Assembly (NCBI GenBank): GCA_964521255.1
Contig: CAZFRM010000005.1
Span: 134,972-198,971, forward strand
Length of the DNA: 64,000 nt
Origin: ZC4RG29 sp964521255
Lineage (GTDB): Bacteria > Bacteroidota > Bacteroidia > Cytophagales > Cyclobacteriaceae
Direction: 5' to 3'
A program made the translations under genes and the position numbers. Positions within the stretch are counted from its first letter, which is position 1. Each line of letters begins with the position of its first letter. Shown in pieces: positions 9,010-17,597 of this stretch. Below the pieces are notes generated by a model. It worked only from the letters and a program-made list of their open reading frames with translations. It did no database searches and was not told the origin of the DNA.

Positions 9010-10069
9010 CCTGTTTTACGGTATCTTCTTTTAGAATTTGATTCACGATGCTGATGCATTCATCAATACTCATTGTATTAGTGTCTACCGCCACACTCCC
9101 GTTACCATAAGGACCAAAAGTGTTAGCATTAGTAACCTTGAATAATCCCACCACAGGCGCTTGTGATGCGCTGGCTAAATGCATCATCCCGCTATCTGCT
9201 CCAATAAAAACACTTGTGTTAGCAATGAATGATGCGATTTGACGAACATCCTTGCTATAAAAAGTAGGAGCTTTAAATGCGATTTGAGAGACGTTTTCCA
9301 CAGGCAATACTTCAACAATATTGTAGTCAGAAAATTCTGTTTTTAACCGATCATAAAATTCTTCCCACCAAACCTGCGAATAACACTTGGCGCCTGTTGC
9401 ATAGGTAAATATGGAAATGGTTTTTTTATCGTCACGCACAATATTGTTTAGTATTCCTTTCGCCTCCTTAATTTCTAAAGAACTCAATTTGAGGTTTAAT
9501 GGAGGAACCTGGTTCTCATTTTTCGGAAACCCAAGTATGCTTAAATAATCCCGAAAGCTATAAACAGGGTGTTTAGCAACATGTTCATGATCACTGTATT
9601 TCAATTTGATGTCTTCATTGACATCCCCAAAACATTTATACTTCGCGTTAGTGAATTGTGCAGCAAGTCTTCCTGATGATGAGTGATTAACGGTATTAAT
9701 AACAAGGTCATAATTACTCTTTCTAATTTTCATCCACCCTTGCAGGTATTTGAAAATATCTGAAAAAGGTCTCGGAGGCAACTGAATGATATTAGTAACC
9801 TGCTCATAATTTTTAAACAACACCGGTCCCACTCTTCCTTTTACAAACAGATCAATCTTCGCGTGCGGAAAAACTTCTATCACTTCCTGTAACAACGGAG
9901 TAACTAACAATTGATTTCCCAGGCGGTGGTTTGGCCTGCAAATTAGTATTCTGTTAATTTCAACTTTAGCATTACGATCAATATTGTATGTGGATGAGGC
10001 GCCAATGTTCCTGGTCATCCTTCGCATAACTTTACGCCATACTTCTTTTAAGCTACCAGAAATATTCAT
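8981..10069 (-). CDS. Glycosyltransferase family 9 (heptosyltransferase-like)
   Basis: About 362 aa from ATG at 10069. ILICRPNHRLGNQLLVTPLL is the GT9 N-terminal motif, and FIGADSGMMHLASASQAPVVGLF is the nucleotide-sugar-binding motif (the D-SG--H-A pattern of WaaC/WaaF). Predicted to add a heptose or another sugar to lipooligosaccharide core. With the LPS-kinase-like gene upstream it forms a small core-modification unit. Confidence 0.85.
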   Translation of the reverse strand: MNISGSLKEVWRKVMRRMTRNIGASSTYNIDRNAKVEINRILICRPNHRLGNQLLVTPLLQEVIEVFPHAKIDLFVKGRVGPVLFKNYEQVTNIIQLPPRPFSDIFKYLQGWMKIRKSNYDLVINTVNHSSSGRLAAQFTNAKYKCFGDVNEDIKLKYSDHEHVAKHPVYSFRDYLSILGFPKNENQVPPLNLKLSSLEIKEAKGILNNIVRDDKKTISIFTYATGAKCYSQVWWEEFYDRLKTEFSDYNIVEVLPVENVSQIAFKAPTFYSKDVRQIASFIANTSVFIGADSGMMHLASASQAPVVGLFKVTNANTFGPYGNGSVAVDTNTMSIDECISIVNQILKEDTVKQDGASRKNKI

Positions 10070-10144
10070 GCTTGTGAAGATTAGACTATTCAATTATATT
10101 ATTTGAGCTCACCTTTCTGCGAGTTCTAAAACTTTGCGAGAAAA

Positions 10145-10927
10145 TCAGAGACAATTGGTGAATATTTTTTCAAGAGGTGTGACCGTGTAGCGTTTAATGC
10201 TTCTTCTAAGTTTCCGCATGTCCGATTCACGTTTTTTTTCCTTCTGAAATATAGCTAGCGCTGCGTCTGGTGACTGGCCTGATAGTTTTGCATACTCACT
10301 GATCAGCATATTCATATCTTCAGGAGAAATTCCCAGTGTAGTAAAATTCCTCAAACCTTTTCTAAAACTTATTTTCCGGGAAAACAGTACTCTGTTCAAA
10401 TCCACCAAAGCAAAATCAAATCCTTTGTCTGTGGGGATAATAAGAATATTTCCAAGAGAATAATCTTTGTGATAGATACCAGCGCTATGGAGTTTTATTG
10501 TGAAAGCAGCAAGGTGATGGTATAACGATGATTTATATGAACCATCAATTTCACTATTAAGAACTTCCTTTAATGTTTTATAAGGAAAGTACTCACTTAC
10601 AAAATAACTCTTCGTTAATAGTCCCCACGTGTAGCAATCTAACCAAGCTACATGCGGAGGAGTGATAATGTTGTTTTCGTTGAGTAAGGCAGAATAGAGG
10701 TACGCCCTTTCCGCCTTCGATTTTCTGAACAACGAATATCCAAGCTTATTGAAGAAGTACATGCCCTTAAAGTTCTTAACGACAAAAGTCCCAAAAGACG
10801 TTTCTACTTTTTTTATGATGTTACGATTATCCTGAATAATGGAACCAATATGATTAAAAGTATCAGGAAGGCTTAGCGTGAAATCTTTTAATTGCGAATA
10901 CTCTTCTCTTACTTTAAAGGATATCAT
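10145..10927 (-). CDS. LPS-core kinase (WaaP/InaA-like)
   Basis: About 260 aa from ATG at 10927, chosen because the longer frame begins with an unrelated hydrophobic tail. Protein-kinase-like fold: catalytic loop AGIYHKDYSLGNILI (HxD...N) and metal-binding VDLNR in place of DFG. This pattern belongs to lipopolysaccharide kinases acting on Kdo or heptose. It is about 75 bp upstream of the GT9 gene on the same strand, which supports a role in lipooligosaccharide core phosphorylation. Confidence 0.8.
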   Translation of the reverse strand: MISFKVREEYSQLKDFTLSLPDTFNHIGSIIQDNRNIIKKVETSFGTFVVKNFKGMYFFNKLGYSLFRKSKAERAYLYSALLNENNIITPPHVAWLDCYTWGLLTKSYFVSEYFPYKTLKEVLNSEIDGSYKSSLYHHLAAFTIKLHSAGIYHKDYSLGNILIIPTDKGFDFALVDLNRVLFSRKISFRKGLRNFTTLGISPEDMNMLISEYAKLSGQSPDAALAIFQKEKKRESDMRKLRRSIKRYTVTPLEKIFTNCL

Positions 10928-11069
10928 GATCAAAAAGAAATAAAAACTGGATAGAGCCTTTGCCTCTAAAGGCTTTAACTGAAACAATGCAAATATAGAG
11001 AAAGTTTTATGGGGTCAGTAACACTTAAATGTGTAATATGATAATAAAAGAAATTACCATACAAACCTC

Positions 11070-11182
11070 AAACAGAATATGAATTCACAGACCAAAAAAA
11101 AAGAAAAAGAAAGGTGCTTGAAATGGAAAGACTAATTCAAAAGTTCGATATAACAGATAACGATTTAGGCTTGACTATCAAC
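11070..11182 (+). other. Decayed coding remnant
   Basis: Two reading frames together spell a continuous charged peptide: TEYEFTDQKK in one frame, then RKRKVLEMERLIQKFDITDN in another, separated by a poly-A run. Ends at TGA near 11182. Looks like the C-terminal end of a small basic protein with a frameshift and no start. Family not identified. The rest of 10928-11206 shows nothing else. Confidence 0.25.
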
Positions 11183-11206
11183 TGATTCGAAAACGTTAGT
11201 CAGAAA

Positions 11207-11632
11207 CTAAACTACAAAACTTAAACTGAGTCCAGCAATGGCACATACATGTTTGTTGGTTGTCGTTTTTTCTCTTTGGCTTTTTTGTTTTACGTGAGTC
11301 AAATCTCCAAATGCTGGTGGAAATTCAGGGACTAAATTGATGTCACCTGACTCAATGTATATTGCCAATCTTTCAGCCAATATTTTACAACCTTTATTGA
11401 AGGTGTTGATATTGTCCAATGTTGCTCTAAATGGTTTTACATAGTCTCCAATAAATTTTCCGTCCTCTAACCAAGTTACCTGATAAACAAAACAATCTTC
11501 TTCTTTTTTTAACTGAGCAAAACAAGTAGCCTCATCATTTGCAATTGTTCGTTCTTTAAGTTTAACTAAAAACTCGATATAGTCTTCTTGGTTATGTAAG
11601 AAATTTTCAATAAGATTATATTTATTTATAAG
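11207..11632 (-). CDS. Hypothetical protein lacking an ATG, downstream of the kinase
   Basis: The frame is open from about 11632 (after an in-frame TAA) to the TAG at 11207, about 140 codons. It reads LINKYNLIENFLHNQEDYIE...ATCFAQLKKEEDCFVYQVTW... and has protein-like composition throughout, but contains no ATG. The first conventional alternative start is TTG at 11419. It begins just after the kinase stop codon. Either it uses a rare start with translational coupling, or it is a decayed gene. Family not recognised. Confidence 0.5.
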   Translation of the reverse strand, partial: LINKYNLIENFLHNQEDYIEFLVKLKERTIANDEATCFAQLKKEEDCFVYQVTWLEDGKFIGDYVKPFRATLDNINTFNKGCKILAERLAIYIESGDINLVPEFPPAFGDLTHVKQKSQREKTTTNKHVCAIAGLSLSFVV

Positions 11633-11659
11633 TTAATTTTGCTTAGCTATACAAATTTC

Positions 11660-13378
11660 TTAACCGCCAAATAAATGCCCTTTGTCAGGAGTAATTTGAA
11701 GTTTAGTTTTATGAATTTTTAATTCAGATTGATTAATTATCTGTGCCTTACCTGAAATTTCTTTTCCATTGAATGTAAACCCAGTACTATTTAAATCATA
11801 TATCCAAATGTCTTGTTTGAAGTTTAAAATTAAACAATGTCTTCTACTTACAGCTGTTCCACCTTTTATGAAAATGTCGTTTGTTTCATAACCTTCTCTA
11901 CCAACTTTAATAATTGATTGCTTAAATTCAATTGGTTCTTTATTTTGTTCTACAATTGTTAATACATTGGGTTCAACTTTATCGAAGCGATAATCCATGA
12001 ACAATAATTTTTGTTTTAGCCCTTTTTCTGTTTTGTCATGCGATTCCTGATTTTCAAGAAGTATAGAGTAGTTATAATCTAAAAATGGATTATTGTCTGA
12101 TTTTAGCGTAGAGTAAGTTGGAGAAAATGAGCCGCCATTTAAAAGGGTTTTGCATAGAAAAGCATTATTTATAATACAACGGTTTTTAACACCTGCCTTT
12201 TTTAGTGCATTAGCCAAATCAATACCTGCTTCATATCGTCCTGTATCATAATAACATTTAAGTAATAAATTGTATGCTTCAATGTCATGCGGATTAAGTT
12301 GGATAAAATCAGACAGTAAACTAATAGCAACAGGGTAATTACCAAACTCTAAATTTATCCAGCCAAGTGGTTTTTGTCCCTCTACTCTTGGATTTAATTT
12401 TAAAGCCGTTGTATAAAAATTTTGTGCTTGTTTGACGTCATTTTTTAACAATGATAGTTTACCCGAAACCAAAAGCAATTGCACGGACATTTTACTAAAA
12501 TGCCTCTGAGCAAATTCCAACATAGTATTTGCTTTAATCCATTTCTTTTGCTCTAACAATTTTTCAATTCGTCGTGAAATTTCAGCAGCACGTATAACAC
12601 CTGAATTAATTGAAAAAGGAACATATTTGGCAGCCAACGCTTCCCGAAGTTCTTGTACATTTTGAAAACGTAATTCGGGGTGCATGTTAAGACCTTTTAA
12701 TAAAACCTCTTGTTGCCAAATAGGAAGTCTTTTTTCAATAAAATCTTTAGACTCGTGTAACTGAATTATTTCTTCCCTTGTTTTGTAACTGAAAGGATTA
12801 CGACCTGTGAGAAGTTCTAACAATAACAATGATAAGGAATAAGTATCAAATCTAATGTCATTTGCTTTTCTTTCTTTGTATGCTAATTCTTCAGGTGGCA
12901 TATATGCTAACGTTCCACCATATAAGTTTGTCATGCCAAAATCAGCCAACTTAATTGTTCCGTCTTCTGTAATAAGAATGTTTTCGGGTTTAATGTCGTT
13001 ATGTGAAAAACCAGAAGAGTGTACTACACCCAATGCATGAGTTAGAGTTGTGATAATATCAAGTGCTTTAGTTGAGTCAGGAATTGTATTTTTTAGTTGG
13101 AAACGAAGATTACCTTTAGCACAGTATTCCATCACTAAAAACAACTTATCATCTTTTTCAAAATGATGATAGAAATTAACAATGTTAGGGTTATTTAGCT
13201 TTGCAATCGTCCTTATTTCGTGCATTAATTTTTTTTGGCTTTCTTTTTTAGTGTCTTTTAATTGTTTGATAGCAACTAATCTTTCTGCCACTATGTCTTT
13301 TGCCAAAAAAACTCGACCAAAACCAGAAACTCCTAACTCTTTTACGTATTCATATTTATTATCGAAAATCTCTGTCAT
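11660..13378 (-). CDS. Ser/Thr protein kinase with TPR-like middle and C-terminal FHA domain
   Basis: 572 aa, no transmembrane segment. Kinase domain (residues about 9-260): glycine loop LGVSGFGRV, Lys38 in VAIKQL, catalytic loop HNDIKPEN (Asp128; the usual Arg of HRD is Asn), DFG 146-148, MPPEE as the APE equivalent. Residues about 270-450 form TPR-like helices. Residues about 480-565 form an FHA phosphothreonine-binding domain (VGREGYETNDIFI...VSRRHC...DLNSTGFTFNG). Probably autophosphorylates and binds a phosphorylated partner. The reduced HRD suggests less dependence on activation-loop phosphorylation. The start-less downstream ORF may be its partner. Confidence 0.9.
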   Translation of the reverse strand: MTEIFDNKYEYVKELGVSGFGRVFLAKDIVAERLVAIKQLKDTKKESQKKLMHEIRTIAKLNNPNIVNFYHHFEKDDKLFLVMEYCAKGNLRFQLKNTIPDSTKALDIITTLTHALGVVHSSGFSHNDIKPENILITEDGTIKLADFGMTNLYGGTLAYMPPEELAYKERKANDIRFDTYSLSLLLLELLTGRNPFSYKTREEIIQLHESKDFIEKRLPIWQQEVLLKGLNMHPELRFQNVQELREALAAKYVPFSINSGVIRAAEISRRIEKLLEQKKWIKANTMLEFAQRHFSKMSVQLLLVSGKLSLLKNDVKQAQNFYTTALKLNPRVEGQKPLGWINLEFGNYPVAISLLSDFIQLNPHDIEAYNLLLKCYYDTGRYEAGIDLANALKKAGVKNRCIINNAFLCKTLLNGGSFSPTYSTLKSDNNPFLDYNYSILLENQESHDKTEKGLKQKLLFMDYRFDKVEPNVLTIVEQNKEPIEFKQSIIKVGREGYETNDIFIKGGTAVSRRHCLILNFKQDIWIYDLNSTGFTFNGKEISGKAQIINQSELKIHKTKLQITPDKGHLFGG

Positions 13379-13619
13379 TCTAATTATTGTAATAGATTGG
13401 GAGCAAATATAAATATGTGAACTTTAGGCCGTTTTAATCATACTTTATAAACTTACGCGACCACGTTGATGTGCCGACAATCAACAATCCCTCTGTTCCA
13501 TAACCTGCATAACCAAAATATGAACGAAATTTACATAGTAGTCAGTCTACCTTATTTCATATAAATCCCTGGACCATCATTTATTTTTATCTCGTAACGA
13601 CCTGTTTACAAAAATAAAT

Positions 13620-13704
13620 TCAATTTTCGTCCTCGTCATCATCTAATGTTCCGTCTTCAAGTTCAATCTTACTATAAAACTCTTCTATTAAGAGAATCTT
13701 CTTC
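13620..13704 (-). other. Short acidic reading-frame remnant in the 13379-13749 gap
   Basis: A 28-codon frame from TTG reads IEEFYSKIELEDGTLDDDED and ends TGA at 13620. It is probably the tail of a lost gene. Nothing else is seen in this 370-bp interval before the attC-like site. Confidence 0.2.
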
Positions 13705-13749
13705 AATTAAAATCCCATAAGAGAAATAGCAGAAACTACCTGCGCTTCA

Positions 13750-13849
13750 GTTCAACCCAGGCTTACATCGAAGTCCCGCGAAGCTACGCCTGAGCTTCGT
13801 AGCGAAATCACCGCGCGCACGGACTTCGTTTAAGCCTTATATGTTGGGC
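13750..13849 (-). other. attC-like recombination site (integron cassette end)
   Basis: Read on the minus strand, a 100-bp imperfect palindrome starts GCCCAAC (fits RYYYAAC) and ends GTTGAAC (fits GTTRRRY). Inner complementary boxes AGGCTTA and CGAAGTCC pair with GGACTTCG and TAAGCCT. The centre folds into a variable stem (CGAAGC.../GCTTCG). It lies 14 bp after the stop codon of the minus-strand gene ending at 13864, exactly where an attC sits in an integron cassette. No integrase is in the window. Confidence 0.6.
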
Positions 13850-13863
13850 GCTGTTGCCCTGCT

Positions 13864-14298
13864 CTACTTTTCTTGTTTGTCAGAGGTCAATCTCTTTCTC
13901 ACAAAATACAACCCAGTCAGAGCACCTACTACTCCCATGACAACCGGAAGTCCTCCTGCTGTCAGATTTAGTTTTGTCGTCCCTATGCTAACTCCGAAGT
14001 AACCTAATGCGAATGTAAACCCAGCCATAAATACCCAAAATGTCGAAAGAACAATTGAACTTTTGAACTTATATTCTGGTGCTACTTGGGAACTAACCCA
14101 AACCAAGGTTAACGCTCTAAAAAATGGCACAAGTACTAGTTCGGGAGTCTCGGGATATGGTGTAATGAAAGGACTTTCTCCACCGCTTAGTGTATTGTAT
14201 AAAACCCAATGTACAGGGAAGTCAACGAGGATAGCTGCAATAAAAGAAACAGGTAGGAGAATAATCCATCTTAACCAGTAGCCTAGTCCTCTATTCAT
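13864..14298 (-). CDS. Four-helix membrane protein of the cassette
   Basis: 144 aa from ATG at 14298, which overlaps the preceding gene's TGA (ATGA), so translation is coupled. About four hydrophobic spans (WLRWIILLPVSFIAAILVDF, LVPFFRALTLVWVSS, STFWVFMAGFTFALGYFGV, VVMGVVGALTGLYFV). No known motif. It is followed within 14 bp by the attC-like site. Possibly an effector or immunity membrane protein carried as a mobile cassette. Function unknown. Confidence 0.6.
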   Translation of the reverse strand: MNRGLGYWLRWIILLPVSFIAAILVDFPVHWVLYNTLSGGESPFITPYPETPELVLVPFFRALTLVWVSSQVAPEYKFKSSIVLSTFWVFMAGFTFALGYFGVSIGTTKLNLTAGGLPVVMGVVGALTGLYFVRKRLTSDKQEK

Positions 14299-14774
14299 AT
14301 TAGTTCTTTTACAATCCAATACAAAATTAAACCACCCAATACAGTTACCAATAGTCCAATCAGGGTTTGCTTGATGACACTGTCACTTTTTGTCTGTGGA
14401 TTTATGTTGACTTTGTCAGATTCTGCAATTTGGCTTATCTGACCTTTGTTGTCACCACCGATGTTAACTACTTGTGTTGGTTTTTCCTTCCTCTTTAAGT
14501 CGTCAAGTCGCTCCTCCCCATTTGGTAACAGTCTTGCTAAGATTGTCACGTTGTCAATGGTAAATCGATGTCCGCTAGAACTACTACCCAATTGTCTGTA
14601 TCGATCTCCCTTTACACTAATCAATTTCGAATCAATTAATCCTCGGATAATATATTTTAGTTCAGTGTCCCCTCTGTTTTCTTTTTTTAAGAAGTCACTA
14701 ATCACTGTCCAGCCGTTGCTGGAATTATCTCTTATATAGAGCAATAGTCTGTCGTTAATGTTTTCGATGCTCAT
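14295..14774 (-). CDS. Winged-helix-like protein with C-terminal membrane anchor
   Basis: 159 aa. The N-terminal 70 residues look like a winged helix (WTVISDFLKKENRGDTELKY followed by IIRGLIDSKLISVKGDRYRQ). A polar linker contains the NIGGDNKGQISQ pattern, often seen in prokaryotic immune-type sensor proteins, and a single C-terminal span (IGLLVTVLGGLILYWIV) ends the protein. Coupled to the four-helix membrane gene. Function unknown. A small defence-like pair is one inference. Confidence 0.55.
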   Translation of the reverse strand: MSIENINDRLLLYIRDNSSNGWTVISDFLKKENRGDTELKYIIRGLIDSKLISVKGDRYRQLGSSSSGHRFTIDNVTILARLLPNGEERLDDLKRKEKPTQVVNIGGDNKGQISQIAESDKVNINPQTKSDSVIKQTLIGLLVTVLGGLILYWIVKELI

Positions 14775-14824
14775 ATGTCAACCGGCAATTGTGCCCAAAT
14801 ATCAACTATTATAGAATATATTCC

Positions 14825-14839
14825 GCTTACATCAAAGTC
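14825..14839. repeat. Half-site matching the attC-like element
   Basis: GCTTACATCAAAGTC here matches GCTTACATCGAAGTC at 13761-13775 at 14 of 15 bases, in the same orientation. It lies just upstream of the cassette's first gene, where the preceding attC would be. The remainder of the site is not recognisable. Confidence 0.4.
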
Positions 14840-14861
14840 GTTTAGCAAAGGAGTACAAAGA

Positions 14862-15761
14862 TTATTTAAGAAATTTCTCTAAATGCTTTTTGAAAAAGTT
14901 TGCGCTATCCGTTATGCTCTGCATAGAATCTTTCGCAAAGTTACCTCCCTGCTCAAGGAAATAATACTGCATTCCTGAGAGTGAAGCATCGGGTAAGATG
15001 GTGGTGTAATCAATAGAGCCATTGCCAAGTTCGGTATAATCACGGCTTACCTTATCCATATCTTTTATATGCCACATCACAAAACGACCGGGCTGCTTGT
15101 TGAACAACTCGTGCGCACTTAATTTGGAAGAATGCGCAACCCAATACAGGTCGATCTGCAGTTTAACAAGTGAAGCATCTGTGTTCCGCATGATAATATC
15201 ATATCCGTTCTCGCCATCGTGGTCGATGAATTCGAAGTCGTGATTGTGATACGCAAATCCAAGTTTTGCTTTGTTAACTTGTTCACCAACTATATTCAGT
15301 CGTTCAGCAAGAAGTTTGAATTTATCGATGGTCCTGGAAGCAGGATCGAGCCAGGGCCAGGTGATGTAACTTTGTCTTAAGTCATGAGCGCCGGCGATGC
15401 ACTGATCTACATAACGTTTTAATTCATCAACGGGCTTATCAAGAAAACGGAAGAGATCATAATGACCGCTCGAGGTTGTCAACTGGTTGTCCTCCAAAAG
15501 TTTTTTGAAGTCAGTGGCTTTCATTCCATAATATTTTTGCTGATCACCGTCATAGCCATACGTTTCAAGATCCTGGTAGCCGAGGGAAGCTATTTTTTTC
15601 AATGCATCCTTTGCATCTTCGGCCATTGCATCACGCACCGTGAAAAGCTGCAATCCCATTTTATATTTCTTTGCTATAGGAAAAGTAAAGCCACTCATCC
15701 CCATTCCTGCCACCGACATTAACACGCCCGATTGCTTAATAAAATTCCTGCGATTGATCAT
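14862..15761 (-). CDS. Exported sugar phosphate isomerase/epimerase-like protein (AP endonuclease 2 family)
   Basis: 299 aa. Tat-like N-terminus MINRRNFIKQSG then a hydrophobic stretch. TIM-barrel body with metal-site motifs GLQLFTVRD, GYQDLETYG, FAYHNHDFEF, LQIDLYWV and MWHIKDM, typical of xylose-isomerase-like family proteins that act on sugars or inositols. Reaction unknown. It neighbours a catabolic block (fucosidase, DUF1080, dehydratase), which supports a carbohydrate role. Confidence 0.85.
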   Translation of the reverse strand: MINRRNFIKQSGVLMSVAGMGMSGFTFPIAKKYKMGLQLFTVRDAMAEDAKDALKKIASLGYQDLETYGYDGDQQKYYGMKATDFKKLLEDNQLTTSSGHYDLFRFLDKPVDELKRYVDQCIAGAHDLRQSYITWPWLDPASRTIDKFKLLAERLNIVGEQVNKAKLGFAYHNHDFEFIDHDGENGYDIIMRNTDASLVKLQIDLYWVAHSSKLSAHELFNKQPGRFVMWHIKDMDKVSRDYTELGNGSIDYTTILPDASLSGMQYYFLEQGGNFAKDSMQSITDSANFFKKHLEKFLK

Positions 15762-15810
15762 TGTGTATTGATTGCCTGAATTAAAATCTGCACGAAAGAT
15801 AAAAAAATAT

Positions 15811-15968
15811 TGTTGTCCGACTAAAATGTAGCATTCGTTTCAATCCCTTGATTTTCTTGATGTTTCTTTATCTGGCCTCACTCCTACCTCTCTCCGAGGG
15901 AGAGAGACTATGGAATCAAGAAAATCAAGGGATTATTTAAGTGCTCGTTTTTTTAGTCGGACGTTAGT
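15811..15968. mobile_element. Fold-back MITE copy A, with 13-bp target duplication
   Basis: 158-bp element with GTCCGACTAAAA near the left end and its complement near the right end. An inner pair AATCCCTTGATTTTCTTGAT / ATCAAGAAAATCAAGGGATT is exact, and the core GGCCTCAC..CCTCTCTCCGAGGGAGAG folds again. Direct repeats GATAAAAAAATAT at 15798-15810 and 15969-15981 flank it perfectly. No coding capacity. A near-identical copy lies at 22351-22508. Confidence 0.85.
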
Positions 15969-16056
15969 GATAAAAAAATATTTGACGCCTTTTAATTCAT
16001 CTGACAATGTATTCACAAACCTAAATTCCTTAAGGAGAACTCGAATAGGTGATCGT

Positions 16057-16674
16057 TCACTCCTCACTCTTAAACTCATCCAATACTTCCTTCAACTGAC
16101 GAAGCGGCTCTTCAAAACTTTTTCTATTCTCCGACCAGATGGCAGCTACACAGGAAAGCAAAGTAATGGCAAATGTTGTGATGGCACCAGATGGATGGGC
16201 CATTACGCCGCCCGGTACATACAACGTGAACACAAGCCACACACCGATGATAGAACTTAATGGTATAAGAAAAAGCTCATAACGTCTTTTGAAACGATAA
16301 AAGCTTTGTAACAAATTATGGTAACGTGATACATACTGTTGAACAGATGAACTTGTATGATCAGCAAGCTTTGTAACGGCCATTTCCTTAAACTTTTTCA
16401 TCAACATGACAGTGAAAGGAATGTACAGTAAAATACCGGCAACACTTAAAACAACCATTGCCGTGTTGTAAAAGTATTTAACGATCACATGACCAAGCAA
16501 AGCGTACACCAATATTTGAAGCGCAAATGATGCCCAAAAATATTTCATTGGCGTGTTGGTATGCTTTTTCACCCGCGCTTTGATGATCTTTCCAAAAGAT
16601 TCCTTGTCGTAGGTTTTTTCTCCCGTCCTGCGATTCTTTCCCCATTGTTCTTTTAATTCTTCAAGCGTTGACAT
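16057..16674 (-). CDS. Membrane protein partner of ECF sigma factor
   Basis: 205 aa. A cytoplasmic N-terminal 45 residues, then four hydrophobic segments in two pairs (YFWASFALQILVYALLGHVI, AMVVLSVAGILLYIPFTV, LFLIPLSSIIGVWLVFTLYV, ITTFAITLLSCVAAIW) and a charged tail. It lies 12 bp downstream of the sigma gene, so it is in the same operon. Position and topology suggest an anti-sigma-like regulator, though no zinc-finger anti-sigma motif is visible. Confidence 0.7.
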   Translation of the reverse strand: MSTLEELKEQWGKNRRTGEKTYDKESFGKIIKARVKKHTNTPMKYFWASFALQILVYALLGHVIVKYFYNTAMVVLSVAGILLYIPFTVMLMKKFKEMAVTKLADHTSSSVQQYVSRYHNLLQSFYRFKRRYELFLIPLSSIIGVWLVFTLYVPGGVMAHPSGAITTFAITLLSCVAAIWSENRKSFEEPLRQLKEVLDEFKSEE

Positions 16675-16686
16675 AGCTATAGATGT

Positions 16687-17181
16687 TTAAATTTTTTCTT
16701 TTAATACTGTTTCAAGTTCTTTTCTGATTCTCACCAACCTCACACTTACGTTCGATTTGGTGAGTCCCGTGATCGAGGCGATCTCGTCATAACTCATGTC
16801 CTCCAGGTACAGCAATACGATAGCTTTATTTACCGGCGATAGCGTACTGATAGCATCATACATCAGCGAGATTGCCTCCTCTTCATTTCCGGAAGGCTGA
16901 TCAGGAATATTCTCATGAAATACAGAAAGTGATTCCGTTTTTCTTCTGCTGCTATTCCTGCGATACGTCAGTGCAGTGTTCAGACAAACGCGGTACATCC
17001 AGGTGGAAAATTTTGATCGGCCATCAAAACTTCCGTACGATCGCCATAACTGGTACATCATTTCCTGCAAAACATCTTCCCGGTCGCTGGCATCAGAGAA
17101 ATAAATTCTACAAACCTTCCAGGCGATATCCAAATTCTGGTTGATCTGCTGAACGAATGTATTGTCTACCGTTTCGGCCAT
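16687..17181 (-). CDS. ECF-type RNA polymerase sigma factor
   Basis: 164 aa. Region 2 (FSDASDREDVLQEMMYQLWR, FSTWMYRVCLNTAL) and region 4 helix-turn-helix (MSYDEIASITGLTKSNVSVR) are both present, with an extension-free ECF length. Probably controlled by the membrane protein co-encoded downstream. A fold-back element sits about 30 bp upstream of its start and must overlap or adjoin its promoter. Confidence 0.93.
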   Translation of the reverse strand: MAETVDNTFVQQINQNLDIAWKVCRIYFSDASDREDVLQEMMYQLWRSYGSFDGRSKFSTWMYRVCLNTALTYRRNSSRRKTESLSVFHENIPDQPSGNEEEAISLMYDAISTLSPVNKAIVLLYLEDMSYDEIASITGLTKSNVSVRLVRIRKELETVLKEKI

Positions 17182-17210
17182 TGCTAAAAAATTTGATTCA
17201 TTTTATAGTA

Positions 17211-17300
17211 ATGTAGTTTAGTTAAGCTTTTCTTCTTAATTGGCCTCACCCAACCTCTCCAAAGGAGAGGAGATAATGGAAGCTTAACTAAACTACATTG
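17211..17300. mobile_element. Fold-back element C, with 12-bp target duplication
   Basis: 90-bp element with perfect 19-bp arms (ATGTAGTTTAGTTAAGCTT and complement), flanked by direct repeats CATTTTATAGTA at 17199-17210 and 17301-17312. The centre (TTGGCCTCACCCAACCTCTC... GGAGAGGAGATAATGGAA) matches the core of MITE copies A and B, although the arms are unrelated. Located directly upstream of the ECF sigma gene. Confidence 0.8.
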
Positions 17301-17446
17301 CATTTTATAGTATTAGTAACATGAAAGGCAGGAATACTACAAATCTCTTAAAATTATTTCGTCGTGCGAAGGCAGCGGATTACTGCTTTATTCTGGATGG
17401 AGTTAACCCTTTATGACTTTCTTTCACTTTTATATAAGTACACTCT

Positions 17447-17597
17447 CTCAAATCCCCCTTAATAAAGGGGGGCGTTGGAATGTGTGCAAGTGGGGGTTGT
17501 CACACTGCTCACTTAAGATTTTGACAAACTTAAAAGTGTAGCCACACAACCCCGCCATCGCTTTGGCCGCGCCCCCCTTTGTTAAGGGGGATTTGAG
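17447..17597. repeat. Long inverted repeat D
   Basis: 27-bp arms at 17447-17473 and 17571-17597 differ at one base (CTCAAATCCCCCTTAAT vs ...AAC). Inside, GGGGTTGT pairs with ACAACCCC. It lies in the 500-bp gap between the sigma operon and the fucosidase gene. Probably another non-autonomous fold-back element. No target duplication was recognised. Confidence 0.65.

Noticed and set aside
13750..13849. The 100-bp palindrome as a simple terminator
   Set aside because: Too long, with unpaired steps and two consensus recombination ends; no U-tract. Kept as attC-like instead.
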